Shown piece after piece: positions 27,667-36,423 of a stretch of DNA of 40,779 nucleotides. Made by a program: the position numbers and the translations under genes. A model generated the notes under the pieces. The model worked only from the letters and a program-made list of their open reading frames with translations, was not told the origin of the DNA and did not search any database. Within the stretch, counting starts at the first letter, position 1. Every line of letters begins with the position of its first letter. The stretch comes from Lysobacterales bacterium (GTDB lineage Bacteria > Pseudomonadota > Gammaproteobacteria > Xanthomonadales > SZUA-36), in NCBI GenBank assembly GCA_029859505.1, contig JAOUCZ010000008.1, positions 1 through 40,779 of the forward strand, given 5' to 3'.

Positions 27667-29039
27667 GCCAGGCTCAGGATGATAGTGCCTCACTATATCG
27701 AAAAGACCCAAAAGTTTATCCACGCGATGTAAAAGGAAGTTTTGCGAGTTTACGCAAACTTGCAGTTATTGTTTTATTGGGTTTGTATTACATACTGCCG
27801 TGGCTTAACTGGGGTGGTCACCAGGCGATACTTTTCGATCTTCCGGCCCGAAAGTTCTATATCCTGGGTCTTACATTCTGGCCGCAGGATTTTATATTTC
27901 TGACCCTGATGTTAATCATCGCTGGTCTCTCGCTGTTTTTTGTAACAGCCGTGGCAGGGCGGTTATGGTGTGGTTATGCCTGCCCGCAAACCGTCTGGAC
28001 CGAAGTGTTTTTATGGATGGAACGTTGGGTTGAGGGTGACCGAAATAAGCGCATCAAGCTGGATGCTTCCCCGTGGAACGCCAATAAGATCCTGCGAAAA
28101 TCCTCCAAGCAAATTTTATGGATCGGTTTTGCATTGTGGACCGGTTTTACCTTTGTAGGTTTTTTCACACCCATCCGGGGGTTGGGGCAATCGCTTATTA
28201 GCTTCCAACTCGGTGGTTGGGAGACTTTTTGGTTGATTTTCTACAGCTTTGCCACCTATGGCAACGCCGGTATCCTGCGTGAGCAGGTATGTAAGTATAT
28301 GTGTCCCTATGCGCGCTTTCAGAGTGCGATGTTCGACAAGGACACTCTTGTCATTGCCTACGATGAAGCGCGTGGGGAGCCTCGCGGAGGTCGCAGCAAA
28401 ACGGTTAACCCGGCAGAAAAAGGGCTGGGAGACTGCATTGGCTGTACGCTTTGTGTTCAGGTGTGTCCAACCGGAATTGATATCCGGGAAGGCTTGCAGA
28501 TTGAGTGTATCGCCTGTGCAGCCTGCATTGATGTCTGTGATCAGGTCATGGAGAAGATGGACTACAAAAAGGGTCTGATCAGCTATACCACCGAACATAG
28601 ACTTAGTGGTAATGAATCACACATATTTCGGCCGCGTATCCTTGTCTACGCAACCCTGTTGTTGATCTTGATTGCCGGGCTTATTTATTCGGTCAATGAC
28701 CGCGTGTTGTTACGAGCTGACCTGCTGCGTGACCGCAATGCACTTTATCGCGAACTGCCGGGCAATATTATTGAGAACGTCTATACGCTCAAACTAATTA
28801 ATATGGACTTTAAACCCCACCGGTATAAGATCGAAGTCCTGAATAATGACAACATGACGTTGCTTATCTCACCGGAACCCAGACTTGAATCTGAAGAGGT
28901 AGGTAATTTCATATTACGTATGCAGGCACCTGAAAACGCCGGTCGTGGTTCCATGAAAGTTGACGTGCGCTTTTCAACCCTGGATGAACCCATTATCGAA
29001 CGTACTGTCAGCGCCCGCTTCCTGATGCCGTTTGACTAG
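27663..29039 (+). CDS. ccoG: cbb3 oxidase copper/assembly protein CcoG
   Basis: CcoG is a membrane iron-sulfur protein that has been shown in other bacteria to reduce Cu(II) for cbb3 oxidase assembly. The 458-residue product has four to five helices, WCGYACPQTVW, CKYMCPYARF, and a two-cluster ferredoxin-like domain in which CIGCTLCVQVCP precedes CIACAACIDVCD. The C-terminal part has a further helix and an Ig-like periplasmic domain. The start at 27663 overlaps the upstream stop by four bases; TTG at 27657 is an alternative. Confidence 0.95.
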   Translation: MSQAQDDSASLYRKDPKVYPRDVKGSFASLRKLAVIVLLGLYYILPWLNWGGHQAILFDLPARKFYILGLTFWPQDFIFLTLMLIIAGLSLFFVTAVAGRLWCGYACPQTVWTEVFLWMERWVEGDRNKRIKLDASPWNANKILRKSSKQILWIGFALWTGFTFVGFFTPIRGLGQSLISFQLGGWETFWLIFYSFATYGNAGILREQVCKYMCPYARFQSAMFDKDTLVIAYDEARGEPRGGRSKTVNPAEKGLGDCIGCTLCVQVCPTGIDIREGLQIECIACAACIDVCDQVMEKMDYKKGLISYTTEHRLSGNESHIFRPRILVYATLLLILIAGLIYSVNDRVLLRADLLRDRNALYRELPGNIIENVYTLKLINMDFKPHRYKIEVLNNDNMTLLISPEPRLESEEVGNFILRMQAPENAGRGSMKVDVRFSTLDEPIIERTVSARFLMPFD

Positions 29040-29056
29040 GAGACTATCCCTCAGCT

Positions 29057-29317
29057 ATGACCCCAACTCAACAACCGCAAAAAAATGAACCGTTGCCCGT
29101 AGAGAACGTACCGTGGTTCAAACAATTCTGGCCCTGGTTTATTATCGCGTTGCCCGCAGCGGCAGTGATTGCGAGCTTCGTTACCTTGTGGATTGCTATC
29201 AGTAATCCGGATCAAGTGATTGTGACCGACGACGAATACCGGCAGTTGAAAAGTGAGTTGAAGGCCCAGCCCCCTAAAAAAGCTGAAACCACCGAAGCTG
29301 ACCCCAGCTCAAGCTAG
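29057..29317 (+). CDS. ccoH: Short FixH/CcoH-like protein
   Basis: CcoH is a single-helix protein needed for cbb3 assembly. The 86-residue product starts with a polar stretch, then VPWFKQFWPWFIIALPAAAV, the family's helix motif (about 18-48), and a short charged tail. Usual FixH proteins are about 150-170 residues, so the periplasmic domain is missing or reduced to about 35 residues. The frame ends with a normal stop four bases before ccoI, with no sign of a frameshift, so a naturally short form is likely. Confidence 0.82.
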   Translation: MTPTQQPQKNEPLPVENVPWFKQFWPWFIIALPAAAVIASFVTLWIAISNPDQVIVTDDEYRQLKSELKAQPPKKAETTEADPSSS

Positions 29318-29321
29318 AGCA

Positions 29322-31763
29322 ATGACTGAAAATTCAAGGTCGTGTTTCCATTGCGGAGAACCCGTTCCATCTGCGTGTGATCTGAGTGTTGAAATTGAAG
29401 GGCAGTTGGAGCCAGTTTGCTGTAGTGGTTGTGAGGCTGTAGCCAAGCTGATATTGCAGTCAGGACAGTCGCGTTACTATCAGTTTCGTACCGAGAAGGC
29501 CCTCAAACCGGCAGAAGAGGATGCGGATATCGAGGCTGCCTGGGGACGTTATGATGAGCGATTTTCACTATGGGGCAGCCCTTTAAAGAATGGTCGTTAT
29601 GAGTTGCTGCTGCAAGTCGAGGGAATACGCTGTGCAGCCTGTGCATGGTTAATCAGAAGTCAGTTGGAAGCACGTGAGGGCATTGACCAGGTTCAGGTTG
29701 ATGTTGCAACCGGTTTTGTGCGAATCAACTGGCAACCGGACAAGCTGAAGCTCAGCAGGGTTGCCGCAATTCTCGCCGGTGTCGGATACCGGCCACATCT
29801 TCCGCTATCGGGCGCAGAAGCCATGGGCCGGCAGCACGAGCGTCGTGACGCCCTGAAGCGCCTGGGTGTGGCGGGCCTCGGTATGATGCAGGTAATGATG
29901 TATGCCGCAGGACTCTATGCAGGTGATGCCCTGGGTATCTCAGAAGGTCCCGAACGGTTTTTGCAATGGATTAGCCTGATCGTTACAACTCCGGTCCTGA
30001 TCTACTCGGGCCGGGTGTTTTACAGCAGTGCCTGGCGTAGTCTGTCCCATCGGAGGGTGGGCATGGATGTACCGGTTGCGCTCGCTATTTCTATAGCATT
30101 TATAATGAGTTGCATTAACTTCTTAACCGGTAATGGTCATGTGTATTTTGATTCGGTGGTCATGTTTATCTTTTTCCTTTCATTGGGAAGATACGCAGAA
30201 CTGGTTATCCGTCATCAAAACCTTCAAACGGGTCTCGCGCTTGCCCGCCTATTGCCCGAGTGGGCTGAACTGTTGCGAGACGGTGAATCCGAACAGGTGC
30301 TGGCCGCTGATTTACGTATCACTGACCAGGTCCGGGTGAGGGCAGGGCAAACCTTTCCTGCCGATGGACTGCTGATTCGTGGGTCTACTGAGGTTGATGA
30401 GGCACTGCTGACCGGGGAATCAAGACCGGTGGAAAAACACATTGGTGACGTTGTGATAGCCGGCAGTATTAACCGTACACAGACAGTGGAGGTTGAGGTG
30501 AGCCGGGATCCTGATGATTTCACAGTTTCGGTAATGGGGCGCATGCTGCTGAAATCACAAACACATCGAAGTCGTTACACGCGACTCTCAGAACGTTACG
30601 CCGGCTGGTTTGTGGCCATTGTACTGATAGTTGCCAGCCTGACGGCATTGTGGTGGCTTAATCATGATATGGCGATGTTGTTTCCTGCAACCCTCGCTGT
30701 GCTGGTGATCAGCTGTCCTTGTGCATTGTCACTGGCTACACCGGCTGCAATTGCATCTTCGAGCCGGGCCTTGCTAGAACAGGGTGTGCTTTTAACCCGC
30801 AGTGCAGCGCTCGAGGTTCTGGGAAGTATCGACACCATTGTTTTTGATAAGACAGGGACTTTGACGAGTGGCTCACCGTCAATTGTTAACACGGTCGTTA
30901 ACCCATCACGCGAAGGGTTTGATGCCGATACTGTATTGCGCATTGCCGCACTTTTGGAGGTTGATTCCTCTCACCCTGTTTCAAGGGCGTTTGCGGACAT
31001 AACGGTTGACCGCGACTTGGTTACGGGTATTGTCAATCATGAGAATGGTGTTGAGGGCAGAGTGGGTCAAGACCGCTTTCGGCTGGGTAATGCGGCCTTC
31101 ACCGAGGTTAATGTTATTGATTTTAGCGGAGGTCTTGGCAGGTTATGGTTGGCTGATGAAACCGGTTGGATCGCACGATTTGACCTTGACGATGGATTGC
31201 GCGACTCAGCCATTGAAACCATGTCAGCTTTACAAGAACGTGGTTTGGAATTGATTATACTTTCCGGTGATCATGAGCAGGCTGTTGCCTCTGCAGCAAA
31301 GCGCACAGGGATAAAAACCTGGCTTTCCGAGCAGACACCCGGAATGAAAATGGACTACCTGGAATCCCTGCAAGCTGAAGGTAAAACAGTCTTAATGGTA
31401 GGTGATGGCGTCAACGATGCACCGGTACTTTCCGTAGCAAATGTGTCCATGACCGTGTCGGGTGCGAGTGAGCTGGCCAACAGTACGGCCGATTTCATTA
31501 TGACAGGTATGTCTCTAATAAATATAAAGAATATCCTTGAATCAGGCGACATGACCCGCTCGGTTATTAGTCAAAACCTGTTGTGGGCACTTACGTATAA
31601 TCTGCTGGCTGTACCGTTCGCTGCTGCAGGCTTAATCGTACCCTGGATGGCGGCACTGGGCATGTCATTGAGCTCCCTGTTAGTAGTACTGAATTCAGGC
31701 CGTCTGGCAAGACGTAGGGTGGCGAAGAAACCCCAAATTCAACCAAGGTTAGTCACACAATGA
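29322..31763 (+). CDS. ccoI: Copper-transporting P-type ATPase (CcoI/FixI)
   Basis: CcoI moves copper across the inner membrane for insertion into the cbb3 CuB site. The 813-residue product has an N-terminal Cys-rich segment (CFHCGEPVP and CCSGCEAV, about 8-45), a heavy-metal-associated domain with CAACAW (about 103-108), eight predicted helices including the metal-site CPC (C465-P-C467), the phosphorylated Asp in DKTGT (D509) and the hinge GDGVNDAPVL. The CxxC-rich N-terminus and position between ccoH and ccoS identify it as the FixI type. It overlaps ccoS by four bases. Confidence 0.96.
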   Translation: MTENSRSCFHCGEPVPSACDLSVEIEGQLEPVCCSGCEAVAKLILQSGQSRYYQFRTEKALKPAEEDADIEAAWGRYDERFSLWGSPLKNGRYELLLQVEGIRCAACAWLIRSQLEAREGIDQVQVDVATGFVRINWQPDKLKLSRVAAILAGVGYRPHLPLSGAEAMGRQHERRDALKRLGVAGLGMMQVMMYAAGLYAGDALGISEGPERFLQWISLIVTTPVLIYSGRVFYSSAWRSLSHRRVGMDVPVALAISIAFIMSCINFLTGNGHVYFDSVVMFIFFLSLGRYAELVIRHQNLQTGLALARLLPEWAELLRDGESEQVLAADLRITDQVRVRAGQTFPADGLLIRGSTEVDEALLTGESRPVEKHIGDVVIAGSINRTQTVEVEVSRDPDDFTVSVMGRMLLKSQTHRSRYTRLSERYAGWFVAIVLIVASLTALWWLNHDMAMLFPATLAVLVISCPCALSLATPAAIASSSRALLEQGVLLTRSAALEVLGSIDTIVFDKTGTLTSGSPSIVNTVVNPSREGFDADTVLRIAALLEVDSSHPVSRAFADITVDRDLVTGIVNHENGVEGRVGQDRFRLGNAAFTEVNVIDFSGGLGRLWLADETGWIARFDLDDGLRDSAIETMSALQERGLELIILSGDHEQAVASAAKRTGIKTWLSEQTPGMKMDYLESLQAEGKTVLMVGDGVNDAPVLSVANVSMTVSGASELANSTADFIMTGMSLINIKNILESGDMTRSVISQNLLWALTYNLLAVPFAAAGLIVPWMAALGMSLSSLLVVLNSGRLARRRVAKKPQIQPRLVTQ

Positions 31764-31951
31764 GTATCTTATATGTCTTGATTCCTTTGGCTGTTATGTT
31801 GCTTGCTCTAGCCGTCTGGGCCTTGTTATGGGCCATTAAAAACGGCCAGTTTGATGACCTGGAAACGCATGGCTGGAGCGTGGTTTTGGATGACGATCAA
31901 AAGCCGCCTCCTATGGATGACACTGAAGATAAACCAAATAAAGAAGAGTAA
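31760..31951 (+). CDS. ccoS: cbb3 oxidase assembly protein CcoS
   Basis: CcoS is a small single-helix protein needed for cofactor insertion into cbb3 oxidase. The 63-residue product has one helix (about 4-26) followed by AIKNGQFDDLETHGWSVVLD, the family signature with the FDDLE motif, and an acidic tail. The ATG overlaps the ccoI stop. Confidence 0.93.
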   Translation: MSILYVLIPLAVMLLALAVWALLWAIKNGQFDDLETHGWSVVLDDDQKPPPMDDTEDKPNKEE

Positions 31952-31956
31952 TTACA

Positions 31957-32760
31957 ATGACATATGTTATTGATCTCTCCGCCTTGTTTACAGCATTTTT
32001 AGTCGGTTTGTTAGGCAGTGGTCACTGTTTCGGCATGTGTGGCGGAATCGCCGCCGGTTTAGGTACGTTACCCGTTGGCGGTGAAGCGCAAGACGAACAG
32101 AAGCCACAGATGTCATCCGCAGTTCTGTTCAATATCGGACGTATTCTGAGTTACGCGTTTCTGGGCTTGCTTTCTGCCTGGTTGCTGGCAAGCCTGGGGC
32201 ACGCGTTGAATGTACCTAAATGGAGCATGATTCTTCGTTTTGTTACGGCAGTAATGATTTTTCTGATTGGTGTGCAGTTCCTGTTCAATTGGCAAACACT
32301 GGCGGTTATCGAACGCCTTGGTTCGAAAGTATGGAAATTGATTCTACCGATTGCTGTGCGTGCCGGGAGCATGCCTGGTGGTAGCGGACGTTTGGCATTG
32401 GGCTTGTGCTGGGGGCTTTTACCATGCGGATTGGTCTACAGCGTGCTTCTGACAGCTGCCGCCGCTGGTTCACCTGTTTCCGGCGTCGGTGTGATGCTAG
32501 CGTTCGGTGCGGGCACTTTACCATCCATGCTGGGCATGAGCATGGCGGCACCAGCGCTGGCGGCGATACTTAACGACAAGTGGACCAGAAAGCTTATGGG
32601 GGCGGCTTTGATCTTGCTGGCTGTTCTAAGTGTGTCGTTAATGGCTGTAAAGATGCAGGGCAAGGGTTCGCACATGCATGCAGATTCGGAACGTTCTCAT
32701 TTTTCTACTCACATAGCGGTTGTGATTTTTGAACAGGACACAACACGCAACAGCGGATAA
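31957..32760 (+). CDS. TauE/SafE-like (UreH-type) membrane protein after ccoS
   Basis: The 267-residue product has about six helices. The first contains GSGHCFGMCGGIAAGL (about 20-35), a Cys/His motif common to the UreH-like family that follows ccoS in many proteobacteria and is linked to metal or copper supply for cbb3 oxidase. LCWGLLPCGLVYS is a second family motif. The last 35 residues (KGSHMHADSERSHF and on) are polar, with several His, and longer than in the usual family member. It lies five bases after ccoS and ends the operon. Confidence 0.8.
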   Translation: MTYVIDLSALFTAFLVGLLGSGHCFGMCGGIAAGLGTLPVGGEAQDEQKPQMSSAVLFNIGRILSYAFLGLLSAWLLASLGHALNVPKWSMILRFVTAVMIFLIGVQFLFNWQTLAVIERLGSKVWKLILPIAVRAGSMPGGSGRLALGLCWGLLPCGLVYSVLLTAAAAGSPVSGVGVMLAFGAGTLPSMLGMSMAAPALAAILNDKWTRKLMGAALILLAVLSVSLMAVKMQGKGSHMHADSERSHFSTHIAVVIFEQDTTRNSG

Positions 32761-33266
32761 ACGAAAAACCGTTATCTCGGATTTGGTGGAGTAGGCCTCA
32801 CTAACCTTCATATCTCATTTATTTAATTGCGTATAATGTATATTATGTTAAATAGAATGTGTGTTTAGGTCGATATATGCGCACGGAGAAGTGTTTGCTC
32901 TGCTCTGACCATAAGACACCCTGGCTCGTTCAGGCTTGGTTTATCGGTGGTTTTTCGGATGTACGGATGGCTGATGATAGCTCCTGACTATACTGTTTTT
33001 AAGTATATATATGTTTTGAATACAGTGTTTTACGGTGCTTATCTAGAGTCTCTATCTGTAAAACAGCATGCAAGCATACTCACCTATGCGCTTAGGTTAT
33101 GAGTGAGAAGTAGTGATATTGAGGTCTACAGGCCTCACTTTTGCTGTGCTTTGTTGTTCTAACGACTTTTAGAAGCACTATTTAGGGATTTAGACGAGCA
33201 CGCCAGTTCAATCTAACTATGTAACAATAGCCACCGTATCCCCGCAATACGAAATGAGAGTGACTG
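32761..33266. other. 506-base AT-rich intergenic region
   Basis: No long gene is present. The stretch is visibly richer in A+T than its neighbours. It contains a TATAAT at 32832-32837 without a good -35, a 36-codon frame at 32877-32987 (with CLLC and AGG eight bases upstream of its ATG), and an inverted repeat TGTTTTAC (33026-33033) / GTAAAACA (33058-33065) with a 24-base gap. It holds the 3' end of the cco transcript and the promoter of the M49-like gene, neither of which can be placed exactly. Confidence 0.5.
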
Positions 33267-35066
33267 ATGAAAGTCAAAACATTGATTCTGAGCTTAATAG
33301 TAGGCACTGCCCTTCTGTTTGGTAGTTCTCAAGCGCAGGACCTCCCTGAGGGTTACTGGAGTCTTGAGCAAGCGAACGAAGTGCAAAATAAAACCCGTAC
33401 GGTGGTGCTTGACCCAGATCTCTCTTCTTTAAGCGACGCAGAGAAAGCTGTAACCGCAAAACTGATATCTGTTGGTCATATTTTCAACCGAATTTATCAG
33501 AATTCCCTCCATCCACAGGCTCTTGAGTCACTTCGGAGTCTAAAAAGCTTGCACAAGGGCGGTAAGCACACAGCTGCGTTGCTGGATATCTACTATCGAT
33601 CCGGTGGACCAATTACAACCACGCTTGATAACAGGCGTGATCCTTTTTTACCGGTAAATGACGAGGAGCCAGGTAAAAATGTCTATCCAACAGGTATGAC
33701 TAGTGAACTGTTGGACCCCTTTATTGAAACCCGGCCAGAGCTTGCATCGCAGTTGCTTGACGTCCGCACGGTTGTTCGGGCCAGTTCAGACGAAAATATT
33801 CAACGTGACTTGCGTATGCTTGACCGTTTTCCAGTATTGGATGGTTTACATCCTGGTTTACGTTCCCGTTTGAACGCCTTGAATGCGGGTAATGACGATG
33901 CGCCCTGGTACGCCCTTCCCTACTCTGTTCGCTGGGCTCCAGACATCATGCAAGCCTACACATTGCTGCTGGCTGCTGCCGATGATATAGCCTCCGAGGA
34001 CCCGGATTTCGCAGCGTATCTAACTTTGCGAGCCAGGGACATCATAAGCGATGATTATGAAGCGGGTGATGCAGCCTGGGTCCGGGGCCGTTTTCGAAAC
34101 ATGAATGCCCAAATCGGCAGTTACGAGGTTTATGCTGATTCACTTTACGGTGTGAAGTCGTTCTTTAGTTTAAATGTACTTTTGCGCGACAAGGCAAAGA
34201 GCGATGAACTTTCTGCCGCATTGGGAGGCTTGCAGAGCATTCAAGACAGCTTGCCGGTCGCCTCAGACCGAAAGATTCAGAACGATATTTCCGTTGGCGT
34301 CTATAACATCGTTGCCGATTTTGCCCAGTCCCGGGGTGCAAATACAGCCACAATCCTACCCAACGACGCTGATCACACCCGCAAGTACGGTCGTACCATC
34401 CTGCTGCGTTACAACATAATGGCGAACCCGGGACTGTTCGAGGATAGAAAAGAGGCATTTCAGACAGCGGTTGAGGCCAAACACGCCAACGACCTGACAC
34501 TGGACGGCCCGTTTTACCGCACGCTCTGGCACGAAGTCGGTCATTACCTTGGTGTAGACAAGACCAGCGATGGTCGTGAATTGAATGCAGCATTGTCACC
34601 CTGGGGCAGTCACTATGAGGAGATGAAGGCCGATCTTGTGTCTGCTTTCACATCGGCTCACCTGAACGCAAACGGAGAAATGAGCGACGAGGTATTTCGA
34701 TCGGTTCAGGCTGCAAGTATCTTACGGGTTTTGCAGAAAAACCAACCACGTACCAAGGATCAGCCATACCAGACCATGCAACTGATGCAGCTAAACTATT
34801 TTCTCGAACATGGTTTGCTCAGTTATGACCCATCAAGCGCAAGTTTGGAAATTCATTATGACCGTTATAATGAAGTCGTCGGCCAAATGCTGGGTGATGT
34901 ACTCAGCATTCAACAGCAAGGTGATAGTCAGCTTGCGGGCGAATTCATTGAAAAGTACGTCAATTGGACTCCCGAGCTTCATGACCGGTTGGCGAAACGC
35001 CTGCGTGACTCGAGCCGTTATCGTTTTGTAATGGTCCGTTACAAAGCGCTGGACAAGGACCTGTAG
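33267..35066 (+). CDS. Exported M49-like zinc metallopeptidase
   Basis: The 599-residue product starts with a signal peptide (basic MKVK, hydrophobic core, SQA cleavage after about residue 23), so it acts in the periplasm or outside. The zinc motif is H422-E-V-G-H426, followed 25 residues later by E451-E-M-K-A-D456, which matches the paired HExxGH and EExxAE/D motifs of the M49 (dipeptidyl peptidase III) family. Here the first motif is a plain five-residue HExxH instead of the six-residue form. Residues around NIMANPGLFEDRKEAF and GDVLSIQQQGD fit M49-like bacterial hydrolases. Substrate is unknown. A promoter should lie in the AT-rich gap upstream; arginase follows after 41 bases. Confidence 0.78.
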   Translation: MKVKTLILSLIVGTALLFGSSQAQDLPEGYWSLEQANEVQNKTRTVVLDPDLSSLSDAEKAVTAKLISVGHIFNRIYQNSLHPQALESLRSLKSLHKGGKHTAALLDIYYRSGGPITTTLDNRRDPFLPVNDEEPGKNVYPTGMTSELLDPFIETRPELASQLLDVRTVVRASSDENIQRDLRMLDRFPVLDGLHPGLRSRLNALNAGNDDAPWYALPYSVRWAPDIMQAYTLLLAAADDIASEDPDFAAYLTLRARDIISDDYEAGDAAWVRGRFRNMNAQIGSYEVYADSLYGVKSFFSLNVLLRDKAKSDELSAALGGLQSIQDSLPVASDRKIQNDISVGVYNIVADFAQSRGANTATILPNDADHTRKYGRTILLRYNIMANPGLFEDRKEAFQTAVEAKHANDLTLDGPFYRTLWHEVGHYLGVDKTSDGRELNAALSPWGSHYEEMKADLVSAFTSAHLNANGEMSDEVFRSVQAASILRVLQKNQPRTKDQPYQTMQLMQLNYFLEHGLLSYDPSSASLEIHYDRYNEVVGQMLGDVLSIQQQGDSQLAGEFIEKYVNWTPELHDRLAKRLRDSSRYRFVMVRYKALDKDL

Positions 35067-35107
35067 TAATATCCGCAAAGCATTAAACCAACAGTTGGCA
35101 TTAAAAC

Positions 35108-36031
35108 ATGAACAATAAATCAGACAAAACTGTAAGAATTATCGGTGTACCAATGGATCTCGGTGCCAGCCGCCGTGGTACAGACGTGGGTCCATCCGCG
35201 ATGCGAGTTGCCGGCCTGGGCGCTGCCATACGTAAAATGGGTTATACACTTGCACGCGAAGAGGATATCTTCGTTCCCGCCATGGAAACGCGCCCACCAG
35301 AGGACAGCGAGGCCCGCTTTAAGCCGCAAATTCTAAGTGTATGCACAGAGCTGGCTGGCCGGGTGAAAGAGCTAATGGATGACGGAGAGTTCCCACTGGT
35401 TATTGGTGGTGATCATTCAATCGCAATGGGCACTGTAGCAGGTGTCTCCGCCCATTACCGGGATCGTGGTAAAGCAATGGGTTTGATCTGGTTTGACGCC
35501 CATGGCGATATGAACATCCCCGGTGTATCACCCAGTGGCAATATTCACGGTATGCCATTGGCCCACCTACTCGGCCGCGGTGATCCGGATCTCGCCGGCA
35601 TTCTCGGTTTCAGCCCAAAACTGGACCCTGACAAAGTGGTGTTAATTGGAATACGCGACATTGATGGCGGGGAACGTAAAATCATCAATGATTCCGGCAT
35701 CCATGTCTTCACCATGCGTGATATCGACGAGCACGGCATGGCCAAGGTGGCACGCAGAGCCATGGAGATTGTCACCAATGGAACAGATGGCTTCCACCTC
35801 AGCTTTGACGTTGATGGCTGTGATCCTTCCGTCATTCCAGGGTCAGGGACACTTGTGCCAGGTGGTGTGCGTTACCGGGAAGCGCATTTACTGCTGGAAT
35901 ATTGCGCTGACTCCCGCCAGATGACATCGATGGAAGTGGTTGAATTAAACCCGTTTATGGATCACAAGAACATCAGCGCTGAACGCACGCTTCGCCTGAT
36001 TACAAGTGCATTGGGAAAAAGCATTCTCTAG
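35108..36031 (+). CDS. rocF: Arginase
   Basis: Arginase hydrolyses arginine to ornithine and urea with a two-manganese centre. The 307-residue product has the metal ligands H103 (GGDHS), D130, H132 and D134 (DAHGD), and D234 and D236 (FDVDGCDP). The substrate-side stretch MNIPGVSPSGNIHG is typical of arginase rather than agmatinase. The N-terminus IIGVPMDLGASRRGTDVGPS is also arginase-like. It lies 41 bases after the exported peptidase and 35 bases before tRNA-Leu. Possible joint use in peptide and arginine catabolism is inference. Confidence 0.92.
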   Translation: MNNKSDKTVRIIGVPMDLGASRRGTDVGPSAMRVAGLGAAIRKMGYTLAREEDIFVPAMETRPPEDSEARFKPQILSVCTELAGRVKELMDDGEFPLVIGGDHSIAMGTVAGVSAHYRDRGKAMGLIWFDAHGDMNIPGVSPSGNIHGMPLAHLLGRGDPDLAGILGFSPKLDPDKVVLIGIRDIDGGERKIINDSGIHVFTMRDIDEHGMAKVARRAMEIVTNGTDGFHLSFDVDGCDPSVIPGSGTLVPGGVRYREAHLLLEYCADSRQMTSMEVVELNPFMDHKNISAERTLRLITSALGKSIL

Positions 36032-36052
36032 AAGTTACAATACAGGTACAAT
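36024..36052 (+). promoter_or_regulatory. Probable promoter of tRNA-Leu
   Basis: TACAAT at 36047-36052 is followed by a G+C-rich discriminator (GCGC), as expected for stringently controlled stable-RNA promoters. The initiation point would be about eight bases before the tRNA. The -35 (TTCTCT at 36024-36029, 17-base spacer) is weak. Confidence 0.4.
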
Positions 36053-36066
36053 GCGCACTGCACAGC

Positions 36067-36153
36067 GCCCGGGTGGCGAAATTGGTAGACGCAAGGGACT
36101 TAAAATCCCTCGGTAGAAATACCGTGCCGGTTCGATTCCGGCCCCGGGCACCA
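36067..36153 (+). tRNA. tRNA-Leu (UAA)
   Basis: The acceptor stem is GCCCGGG (36067-36073) with CCCGGGC (36143-36149). The discriminator is A, followed by an encoded CCA. The anticodon stem AGGGA/TCCCT closes the loop CTTAAAA, giving anticodon TAA. The long variable arm CGGTA-GAAA-TACCG marks a class II tRNA, and the T arm is GCCGG-TTCGATT-CCGGC. All stems are intact. Confidence 0.97.
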
Positions 36154-36277
36154 TCTTAAAAGCAATATATTCAATAGCTTATACCTGTTTCAGCGTAACT
36201 GCTGATGTATAGCTGCATTCGTAAATGTCACTTAGCAAAGGTTTTAGTAAAGGTTGTGCAAGGTTCAATACAGGAAA

Positions 36278-36302
36278 AGAGCCGCCAGTGATTGACGGCT
36301 CT
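36278..36302 (-). terminator. Rho-independent terminator of the VanZ-like gene
   Basis: AGAGCCG (36278-36284) and CGGCTCT (36296-36302) form a 7-bp stem with an 11-base loop. Read on the minus strand it is followed by TTTCC. It lies about 120 bases after the minus-strand stop at 36424. There is no T-run on the plus strand, so the direction is clear. Confidence 0.55.
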
Positions 36303-36423
36303 ATCTCAGTGTCACTAGTTTTCACAAATGATACTTATTAAAGATCAGCCGTGTGCTGGCAATCCCTGAAGGATTAACCTGCCCTCCCTGTGATTGACCC
36401 GTATCAAATACCCCTCGCCTGGT

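Noticed and set aside
33118-33140. Hairpin TGAGG/CCTCA followed by CTTTT upstream of the M49-like gene
   Set aside because: The stem has only five pairs and the T-run is short; not convincing as a terminator.
36067-36153. tRNA-Leu as an integration site
   Set aside because: No second copy of the tRNA 3' end and no integrase gene were seen within the window.
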